Below, one piece after another: positions 45,831 through 52,066 of a stretch of DNA of 52,066 nt. Origin of the DNA: Propionibacterium australiense (GTDB taxonomy: Bacteria; Actinomycetota; Actinomycetes; Propionibacteriales; Propionibacteriaceae); the NCBI RefSeq assembly GCF_003666605.1, contig NZ_RCIV01000016.1:1-52066 (forward strand). The letters run 5' to 3'. The notes under the pieces were generated by a model. It saw only the letters and a list, made by a program, of their open reading frames with translations, made no database searches and was not told where the DNA came from. The stretch's first letter is position 1. Each line of letters opens with the position of its first letter. The position numbers were made by a program, and so were the translations under genes.

Positions 45831-47396
45831 TCAGGCCAGTGCGATCACCTGGACGAGCAGGATCTTGACCACCGTGCCCAGCGCGAAGAGGGCGCCGTAG
45901 GCGGAGTCGACGCGTTCGTCGTTGACGAGCGAGTTGGCGTAGCCGAGCACCGCGGGCTGGCCGACGAAACCGGCGAATCCGCCCGCGGCGCGCTGCGCCG
46001 ACAGGCCGAGCCGGTTGGCCGCCAGGAGCAGCCCGCCGCCGCCCAGGGCCAGCGAACCGGCCGAGACGAGCACGACCTTGAGGCAGTCCCAGGTGAGCAG
46101 ATCGGACCGGAAGGCCGGGCCCGTGGCGAGACCGACACAGGCCAGGAAGACCATGAGTCCGAACTGACGCAGCACCTGGTTCGTCGCGTGCGACAGCTGC
46201 CAGCGGAAGGGCCCGGTGCGGTGCAGGGCGCCGAACACCATGCCGGCGATGAGGGGGCCGGCCGCCACGCCGAGACTGAACCGCAGGCCGCCGGGCAGCG
46301 GCACCGAGACGGCGCCGGCCAGCAGGCCGACGGCGATGCCCAGACCGAGGCTCAGCGCGTCGACCTGGGAGACCCGGGCCTCCGAGTCGCCGAAGAAGTC
46401 CTGGGCGTCGCCGAGCCGCCCGCGGGGCACGACGGCCAGGACGCGGTCGCCGGGCTGCAGCACCAGGTCGTCGGTGGCGAGCATCTCCAGGTCCCCGCGG
46501 CGCACGCGGGTGACCAGCCCGTCGCACTGCTCGCGCACGTCGATGTCGCCGAGGGCCCGCCCCGCCAGGTGCGGGTTCGAGACGACGAAGCGCCGGAAGT
46601 CGACGTCCCGGCGGTTCTCGGTGAGAACGTGCCTGGTGCGGTAGCCGAGGAAGCCGACCGCCTTGTTGACGTCCTCGGGCATGCCCACGACGAGCACCTC
46701 GTCGCCGCGGTGCAGCTCGTCCCGGCGGCTCATGACGCGCATCTGGCCGTCGCGCAGCAGATAACTCATCCGGATCCTCGACGGCCAGCCGGGGATCTGC
46801 TCGATGGCGGCGTCCCGGGTCACCTTCGTGCTGACGGCCTTGATGCCGGCCTCGGCGAGCGAGACGTTGTCGCGCCGGCCGGGCCAGTGCCTGGTGGCGA
46901 CGAGGGCGATCATGACCATGGCGACGACGACACCGGTCGGGTACGAGACGGCGTAGGCGAACAAGGTGCCCGGATCGTCGCCGGTGGCCTGCTGGGCGGC
47001 GTCGATGGCGGGTGAGGTGAGCACCCCGGCGAACAGGCCGGAGACGTGGGCGGGGCTCAGGCCGACGGCCCGGCCCCCGGCCGTGGCCGCTACCGCCATG
47101 AGGATCAGGGCGGCGCTGCCCGCCACCATGAGCGTCCACTGACGCCTCAGGTCCGACAGGAACGTGGCGCCGGCCGACAGGCCGACCGTGTAGCAGAACA
47201 GGACGACACCGAGTTGCCTGACCAGTCCCAGGCCATCACCCAGTCCCGGGTCGATCATGCCGACGAGCAGGCCGATGAAGAGCGCACCGGCCGCGCCGAA
47301 GCGCAGCGGGCCGAACCTGATCTGGCCCAGTAGCGCCCCGAGGGCGAGGACGCCCATGATGGTGAGGAGCGGATGCGCGACGAGGTATGCGATCAT
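45831..47396 (-). CDS. AspT/YidE-family transporter with paired TrkA-C domains
   Basis: The 521-aa product has two membrane halves (residues about 1-160 and 360-521) flanking a soluble middle with two RCK/TrkA-C-like domains (SYLLRDGQMRVMSRRDELHRGDEVLVVGM and DLEMLATDDLVLQPGDRVLAVVP). This is the aspartate:alanine exchanger (AAEx)/YbjL-YidE plan. The duplicated GLFAGVLTSPAIDAAQQA / GGFAGFVGQPAVLGYAN segments are the conserved substrate-path motifs. The substrate is unknown. ATG 47396 is preferred over the longer frame to 47468. It diverges from the fructose operon. Confidence 0.88.
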   Translation of the reverse strand: MIAYLVAHPLLTIMGVLALGALLGQIRFGPLRFGAAGALFIGLLVGMIDPGLGDGLGLVRQLGVVLFCYTVGLSAGATFLSDLRRQWTLMVAGSAALILMAVAATAGGRAVGLSPAHVSGLFAGVLTSPAIDAAQQATGDDPGTLFAYAVSYPTGVVVAMVMIALVATRHWPGRRDNVSLAEAGIKAVSTKVTRDAAIEQIPGWPSRIRMSYLLRDGQMRVMSRRDELHRGDEVLVVGMPEDVNKAVGFLGYRTRHVLTENRRDVDFRRFVVSNPHLAGRALGDIDVREQCDGLVTRVRRGDLEMLATDDLVLQPGDRVLAVVPRGRLGDAQDFFGDSEARVSQVDALSLGLGIAVGLLAGAVSVPLPGGLRFSLGVAAGPLIAGMVFGALHRTGPFRWQLSHATNQVLRQFGLMVFLACVGLATGPAFRSDLLTWDCLKVVLVSAGSLALGGGGLLLAANRLGLSAQRAAGGFAGFVGQPAVLGYANSLVNDERVDSAYGALFALGTVVKILLVQVIALA

Positions 47397-47855
47397 TCCT
47401 GGCCCTGGGTACTCGATTCCGGTGGACGATCCGCGCCGGAGCAGCCGGCGCACGCAGCGCCGGGCCACTGCGCTGCGGACTTGTTGAGCCTACCCGCCGG
47501 CCCGGCAGCGGCGGGCCCGTGAGGGCTGCGGTGCGGCCACGCCTCGCCCTCCGCGAACCTGTCTCTCCGCCCGGGGCGCAACCCCCGCAGCGCCGGGCGT
47601 CGTGACCCTGCCTCGGGATCCACCGGAGGAGCACCATGCCTCAATGTTGGGATCGGTGGTTTTTGTTGGGTGAGGTGCTAGCTTTCTTGGCTCTGAACCG
47701 CTAGAGTCCAACCCATAACAACATTTTGTTCGCGGGAAACATGGTCGGCCGTCGCAGGGCTGCGGGGCCGCCGTTCGTGAATCCCGTTGCCGACTGACGG
47801 TGAGACCCCCACCGTGATGCCGGCGCCATGGCGGCTCAGGGCAGGAGGTGGGCGG
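47397..47855. promoter_or_regulatory. Divergent region upstream of fruR with candidate operators
   Basis: An A/T-rich patch at 47641-47735 contains GGTTTTTGTTGGGT (47658-47671), an inverted relative ACCCATAACAAC (47711-47722), and the palindrome AACAA-CATT-TTGTT (47717-47730). The first resembles the mtlA operator arm GGTTGTGTTGGTTT. TAGAGT (47702-47707) is a possible -10 without a good -35. The remaining sequence shows no gene. Confidence 0.5.
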
Positions 47856-48617
47856 ATGTACCCGCAGGAACGTCGCAAGTGGCTCGTCGAGCACGCGCGG
47901 CAGAACGGTCGCGTCTCGGTGGCCGAGGCCTCCGCTCGTCTCGGCGTCGTCCCCGAGACCATCCGCCGCGATCTCGACGCGCTCGACGCCAAGGCCCTGC
48001 TGCGGCGCGTCCACGGCGGCGCGATTCCCGCCGACTTCGACCAGCTGGGCGACGCCCCGCTCGACACCCGCGACGCCTCCGCCGTCGAGGAGAAGGAGCG
48101 GATGGCCCTCAAGGCGGTCGACTACCTGCCGGCCGATGGCGGCACCGTCCTGCTGGACGCCGGCTCCTCGACCTCACGGCTGGCGGCCCACCTGCCCGCC
48201 GACGGGCACTACGTCGTCATCACGAACTCGGCCCCCATAGCGGCCCAGGTCGGTGCACGCACGAGCTGCGAGGTGCGCCTCATCGGCGGTCGCCTGCGCG
48301 GCACGACGGCCGCCACGGTCGGCAACACGAGCGAGTTCGAGCGGCTCCGCGTCGACGTGGCCTTCATGGCCACCAACGCGCTCTCGGTCGAACACGGCCT
48401 GTCGACCCCCGACATGGACGAGGCAGCCACGAAGACCGCCATGATCGGTGCCGCTCGCACCGTCGTGCTGCTCGCCGACTCCCGTAAGATCGGCGCCGAG
48501 TCCACGGTGCGCTTCGCCACACTCGACGACATCGACGTCCTCATCACCGACACCGGCATCCCGCAGCGTCAACTCGAACTCATCCGGAACAAAGACCTGA
48601 AGGTGGTCTGCGCATGA
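47856..48617 (+). CDS. fruR: DeoR-family repressor of fructose utilisation
   Basis: The 253-aa product has an N-terminal DeoR helix-turn-helix (YPQERRKWLVEHARQNGRVSVAEASARLGVVPETIRRDLDALDAKALLRRVHGGA) and a C-terminal sugar-phosphate sensor domain (VLLDAGSSTSRLAAHL, VITNSAPIAAQV). DeoR-type repressors in fru operons respond to fructose-1-phosphate. AGGAGGTGGG precedes ATG 47856. The stop overlaps fruK (ATGA), making it the first gene of fruR-fruK-fruA. A-rich/T-rich repeats upstream are candidate autoregulatory sites. Confidence 0.93.
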   Translation: MYPQERRKWLVEHARQNGRVSVAEASARLGVVPETIRRDLDALDAKALLRRVHGGAIPADFDQLGDAPLDTRDASAVEEKERMALKAVDYLPADGGTVLLDAGSSTSRLAAHLPADGHYVVITNSAPIAAQVGARTSCEVRLIGGRLRGTTAATVGNTSEFERLRVDVAFMATNALSVEHGLSTPDMDEAATKTAMIGAARTVVLLADSRKIGAESTVRFATLDDIDVLITDTGIPQRQLELIRNKDLKVVCA

Positions 48618-49624
48618 TCGTCACAGTCACTCCCAACCCGAGCCTCGACCGTTCCGCGGCCCTGTCCGCGCCCATCGTCCGTGGCCAGGTGCACCGCCTG
48701 ACCGACATCACCACCGTCGCGGCAGGGAAGGGGGTCAACATCTCGCGCGCCCTGCACAACGCCGCCGTACCGACGCTGGCCGTCGTCCCGGCTCCCGAGC
48801 ACGACCCGTTGCTCCAGGGCATGGTCGACGCGGGTATCGACCATCGCGAGGTGCCCGTCGCACACGCCGTGCGGACGAACCTGACCGTCACCGAGCCCGA
48901 CGGCACCACCACCAAGTTCAACGAGCCGGGCGCCGAGCTGAGTGAGGCGGAACGCGCCCGACTCGAGGACGCCGTGCTCGCTGCCGCCGCCGAGGCCGAC
49001 TGGGTCGTCATGACCGGCTCCCTGCCGCCCGGCCTGCCCTCCGACTGGTACGCCCGGATGGTGCCCAGGATCCGCGAGCGCGGCGCGCGGGTCTGCGTCG
49101 ACACCTCGGACGCCCCGCTCCTGGCGCTTGCCGAGGCGCTGCCGCAGGCGGCCCCCGACCTCATCAAGCCCAACTCCGTCGAGCTCGCCCAGATCTGCGG
49201 CGGGGACGGCGAGGCCATGGAGGAGGCCGCCTCGCGCGGCGACTACGACGCCGTCCTCGACGGAGCCCGTGGCCTGGTCGCCAAGGGCATTGAACGCGTC
49301 ATGGTGACACTCGGCGGTGCGGGCGCCCTGCTCGTCACCGCGAGCGGCGCCTGGCACGCCATCGCCGCACCCATCGAGGTGCGCTCGACCGTCGGCGCAG
49401 GGGACTCCTCGCTGGCGGGCCTGCTCATCGGCCTCACCAGCGGCGCCGATGATGACGCGGCCCTGGCACGGGCCGTCGCCTGGGGCACGGCCGCGGCCGG
49501 CCTGCCCGGATCCACCATCCCAGACCCCGACCAGGCGGCGCAGGTGCAGACCAGCGTCACCGCGGTCCAGACAACCTCCGAAGGCGCCCGGCCCCAGCAG
49601 CGCGCCGAACACCTCTCATCCTGA
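48614..49624 (+). CDS. fruK: 1-phosphofructokinase
   Basis: FruK phosphorylates fructose-1-P to fructose-1,6-bisphosphate. The 336-aa PfkB-family protein starts MIVTVTPNPSLDRS and has GGKGVN-type AAGKGVNISRAL, TGSLPPGLP, KPNSVEL, VTLGGAGALLV, and the catalytic anion-hole/base motif TVGAGDSSLAG. It overlaps fruR by 4 nt and is followed by fruA after 27 nt, so product of the PTS step is channelled directly to glycolysis. Confidence 0.95.
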   Translation: MIVTVTPNPSLDRSAALSAPIVRGQVHRLTDITTVAAGKGVNISRALHNAAVPTLAVVPAPEHDPLLQGMVDAGIDHREVPVAHAVRTNLTVTEPDGTTTKFNEPGAELSEAERARLEDAVLAAAAEADWVVMTGSLPPGLPSDWYARMVPRIRERGARVCVDTSDAPLLALAEALPQAAPDLIKPNSVELAQICGGDGEAMEEAASRGDYDAVLDGARGLVAKGIERVMVTLGGAGALLVTASGAWHAIAAPIEVRSTVGAGDSSLAGLLIGLTSGADDDAALARAVAWGTAAAGLPGSTIPDPDQAAQVQTSVTAVQTTSEGARPQQRAEHLSS

Positions 49625-49651
49625 GAACCCGTCCGGTTAGGAGAAATGTTC

Positions 49652-51703
49652 ATGTCCGAGTCCATCATCGAACCGGAGATCGTCGCTCTCGACGCCGATC
49701 TCGGCTCGACCAAGACCGAGGTCATCACCGCCTTGGCCGGCATCATCGCCGCTGCCGGGCGGGCCGAGGCCGAGGGTCTGACGCGCGACGCGCTGGCCCG
49801 TGAGGAGAAGTTCCCCACTGGCATGCCCGGTCGCTTCGCCATCCCGCACTGCCGTTCCGAGGCCGTCAGCAAGTCCTCGCTCGGCTTCGCCAGGCTCACC
49901 AATCCCGTCGACTTCGGCGGCAAGGACGGCCCGGCCGACATCGTCTTCCTCATCGCTGCCGGCGCCGACGGCGGCGAGGAGCACATGAAGCTGCTCACCA
50001 AGCTGGCCCGCGCCATGGTCAAGAAGGACTTCGTCCAGTCACTGCGCGAGGCCCCCGACGCCGACTCGATCGTCACCCTGGTGCGCGGCATCGTCGAACC
50101 CCAGCCCGAGCCCGCCGCGGCCGAACCGGCCGCCCCGGCGGCGGACACTGGGACACCGGCGCCCTCCGGCGCGGCACCCAAGGCCCGCATCGTCGCCGTC
50201 ACCGCGTGCCCCACCGGCATCGCCCACACCTACATGGCCGCCGACTACCTCACCGAGTCCGCGAAGAAGGCCGGCGTCGAACTGCAGGCCGAGCCCCAGG
50301 GCTCCTCCGGCTACGAGCCGCTGCCGCCCGAGGTCATCAAGTCCGCCGACGCCGTCATCTTCGCCACCGACGTGGGCGTCAAGGGCCGCAACCGCTTCGC
50401 CGGCCTGCCCGTCATCGAGTCCGGCGTCAAACGCGCCGTCAACGAGCCCGACGCCATGATCGCCGAGGCCATCGCCGCCATCGGAGACCCCAACGCCCAC
50501 AAGGTGCACGCCGTCGCCGAGGGCGCCGCCGACGCCGAGGAGGAGGCCTCCCAGCTCGGCTGGGGCAAGCGCATCCAGCAGTCCCTCATGACCGGCGTCT
50601 CGTACATGATCCCGTTCGTCGCCGCCGGCGGTCTGCTCATCGCCCTCGGCTTCCTGTTCGGCGGCTACGAGATCGCCGACAACGGCCTGGACATCGCCCT
50701 GGAGAACAGCCTCGCGAACCTGCCCGAGGCCACTGGGCACGCCCTGGCCGGCTCGGCCCTCATGACCTACATCGGCGCCGTGCTCTTCGCGGTCGGGCAG
50801 GCAGCCTTCGGCTTCCTGCTGCCGGCACTGGCCGGCTACATCGGCTTCGGCTTGGCCGAGCGTCCCGGCATCGTGCCCGGCTTCGTCGCCGGCGCGATCG
50901 CGTCCCTGACCGGCGCCGGCTTCATCGGCGCCATCGTCGGCGGCCTGGTCGGCGGCTTCGTCGCCTACTGGTTCACCACGCTCAACGCGCCGCGCTGGCT
51001 GCGCGGCCTCATGCCGGTCGCCGTCATCCCGCTCGTCGGCTCGCTGATCTCCGGCGGCCTCATGTACGTCGTCCTCGGCCGGCCGCTGGCCTGGCTCACC
51101 ACGACGATGAACAACGCCCTGTCGGGCATGAGCGGCACCTCGGCGATCATCCTGGGCATCATCCTCGGCCTCATGATGTGCTTCGACCTGGGTGGCCCGA
51201 TCAACAAGGCCGCCTACCTGTTCGCCACGACGAACCTGGACATCAACAACGTCGGCTCGATGCGCGTCATGGCCGCGACGATGGCGGCCGGCATGGTGCC
51301 CCCGCTGGCCCTGGCCCTGTCGACGGCCCTGCGCCCGAAGTACTACACGCCCGCCGAACGCGAGAACGGCACGGCGGCCTGGCTGCTCGGCGCCTCGTTC
51401 ATCTCCGAGGGCGCCATCCCGTTCGCCGCGGCAGACCCGCTGCGCGTCATCCCCTCGATGATGGCCGGCGGCGCCGTCACCGGTGCCCTGTCCGTGGCGC
51501 TCGGCGCCGCGTCCCTGGCCCCGCACGGCGGCATCTTCGTCTTCTTCGCCATCGAGAGGTTCTGGGCCTTCGTGCTGTCGATCGTCGTCGGCGCGATCGT
51601 CTCCGGCCTGCTCGTCACCGTGCTCAAGGGCGCGGCCTGGCGCAAGAAGAACGCCGAGTCCCAGCAGGAGGCGGCTGCTGAGACTGAGGCCGTGACCGCC
51701 TGA
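49652..51703 (+). CDS. fruA: PTS fructose transporter EIIABC
   Basis: The 683-aa fused permease imports fructose as fructose-1-P. IIA (residues about 1-150) has phospho-His66 in RFAIPHCRSEAV. IIB (about 172-270) has phospho-Cys186 in AVTACPTGIAHTYMAAD. The membrane IIC domain (about 290-670) has the fructose-type GVSYMIPFVAAGGLLIALGF and DLGGPINKAAYLFAT. ATG 49652 is chosen because TAGGAG lies 8 nt upstream; the ATG at 49646 is too close to it. It ends the operon, which is followed by a 14-bp hairpin. Confidence 0.96.
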   Translation: MSESIIEPEIVALDADLGSTKTEVITALAGIIAAAGRAEAEGLTRDALAREEKFPTGMPGRFAIPHCRSEAVSKSSLGFARLTNPVDFGGKDGPADIVFLIAAGADGGEEHMKLLTKLARAMVKKDFVQSLREAPDADSIVTLVRGIVEPQPEPAAAEPAAPAADTGTPAPSGAAPKARIVAVTACPTGIAHTYMAADYLTESAKKAGVELQAEPQGSSGYEPLPPEVIKSADAVIFATDVGVKGRNRFAGLPVIESGVKRAVNEPDAMIAEAIAAIGDPNAHKVHAVAEGAADAEEEASQLGWGKRIQQSLMTGVSYMIPFVAAGGLLIALGFLFGGYEIADNGLDIALENSLANLPEATGHALAGSALMTYIGAVLFAVGQAAFGFLLPALAGYIGFGLAERPGIVPGFVAGAIASLTGAGFIGAIVGGLVGGFVAYWFTTLNAPRWLRGLMPVAVIPLVGSLISGGLMYVVLGRPLAWLTTTMNNALSGMSGTSAIILGIILGLMMCFDLGGPINKAAYLFATTNLDINNVGSMRVMAATMAAGMVPPLALALSTALRPKYYTPAERENGTAAWLLGASFISEGAIPFAAADPLRVIPSMMAGGAVTGALSVALGAASLAPHGGIFVFFAIERFWAFVLSIVVGAIVSGLLVTVLKGAAWRKKNAESQQEAAAETEAVTA

Positions 51704-51745
51704 CGGCCGGTCTCTGACAAGGACCACTTCTCCGCTCCGCACACC

Positions 51746-51779
51746 CAGTGGCGCCCGGGTTCCGGCCCGGGCGCCACTG
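51746..51779 (+). terminator. Terminator of the fructose operon
   Basis: CAGTGGCGCCCGGG and CCCGGGCGCCACTG form a perfect 14-bp stem with a 6-nt loop, 43 nt after fruA. Confidence 0.88.
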
Positions 51780-51963
51780 GCACTCCCGGCCCAAAACCTC
51801 CCGACCCCTCACGCGAGGATGGGGTTGTCGGAAGAACGGTGTGTGAGGTCAGGCCTGATCCGACAAGGGGGATTGCTGTGGCTGGCAGGCCGGGCCGAGC
51901 GACCGCTGACCAGCCGTGCCCCTCTCATCATGTGAAAGGGCTGTCGACAAGGTGTGATCGTTC

Positions 51964-52000
51964 TAGACTGGCGGGGTTGCCTCATCCACCCCCTTGGAGG
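51964..52000 (+). promoter_or_regulatory. Promoter and RBS of the last, partial gene
   Basis: TAGACT (51964-51969) is a -10, with CTGTCG (51941-51946) 17 nt upstream as a poor -35. GGAGG at 51996-52000 is 8 nt before ATG 52009. The 51780-51960 stretch shows nothing else recognised. Confidence 0.6.
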
Positions 52001-52008
52001 AATCCGCA

Positions 52009-52066
52009 ATGAGTGATGGCCTGAGCCTTGACGACCTTCATGCGGCGTCTGATGTTGTGTGGGATT
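52009..52066 (+). CDS. Start of an unidentified gene (3' end outside window)
   Basis: ATG 52009 follows GGAGG by 8 nt. Nineteen codons are visible, MSDGLSLDDLHAASDVVWD, acidic and probably helical. It is too short to assign; an ESX/WXG-like small protein would be compatible but is not supported by any motif. The promoter above argues that it is a real gene. Confidence 0.6.
   Translation, partial: MSDGLSLDDLHAASDVVWD

Overview
The window is about 68% G+C in most coding stretches. It has actinobacterial hallmarks: HspR with its inverted-repeat operator, an OmpR-type two-component pair beside Pit, leaderless start sites, a pyruvate phosphate dikinase with its regulator, and cbiMNQO-cobA under a cobalamin riboswitch. 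PPDK together with strong cobalamin investment suggests Propionibacteriaceae (Propionibacterium/Acidipropionibacterium type). The family is an inference; the phylum is close to certain.

Layout. 1-127: the tail of an IS3-type transposase. 228-2734: a small unknown gene, a nitrilase-family amidohydrolase and a lower-G+C CPBP membrane protease that looks acquired. 3202-8944: the PPDK bifunctional regulator, ppdK with a strong terminator, and an FHA-domain protein. 9199-11986: a small membrane protein and an OmpR-type response regulator/histidine kinase pair. The pair diverges from a Pit phosphate transporter across three PHO-box-like repeats. 14034-15776: a membrane alpha/beta hydrolase that looks leaderless. 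15792-22255: hrpB, cobA and the cbiMNQO cobalt importer, all on the minus strand, behind a B12 riboswitch.

22301-27192: a VOC-fold protein divergent from a LysR regulator, then gadB-gadC (glutamate decarboxylase and glutamate/GABA antiporter). Matching ATAG-N7-CTAT-type boxes lie before lysR and gadB. 27193-34100 is an accessory stretch: an OYE-family flavin oxidoreductase, an AbiEi/Vsr-like nuclease flanked by a hairpin repeat family, a DUF364 protein, a flavin-reductase-like gene with a duplicated 5' end, a zeta-type toxin-antitoxin pair and a broken serine resolvase. Short tandem duplications (14 to 136 bp) cluster here. 34174-38806: the dnaK-grpE-dnaJ-hspR heat-shock operon behind three HspR half-sites.

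39198-51779 is mainly sugar transport and metabolism. It holds mtlA (mannitol PTS) with a zinc polyol-type dehydrogenase, and fruR-fruK-fruA (fructose PTS). Between them lie a leaderless cysteine-rich leader peptide, a small unknown protein, an APC permease, a lipoprotein and an AspT/YidE-type transporter. The window ends in the first 19 codons of an unknown gene.

No rRNA, tRNA or CRISPR was found. The most notable observations are regulatory: the Cys-rich leader peptide at 42756, the three identical TACACT-N7-ATG start regions, the paired LysR boxes at gad, the PHO-like triple repeat at pit, the triple HspR site, and the hairpin repeat family around the nuclease gene.
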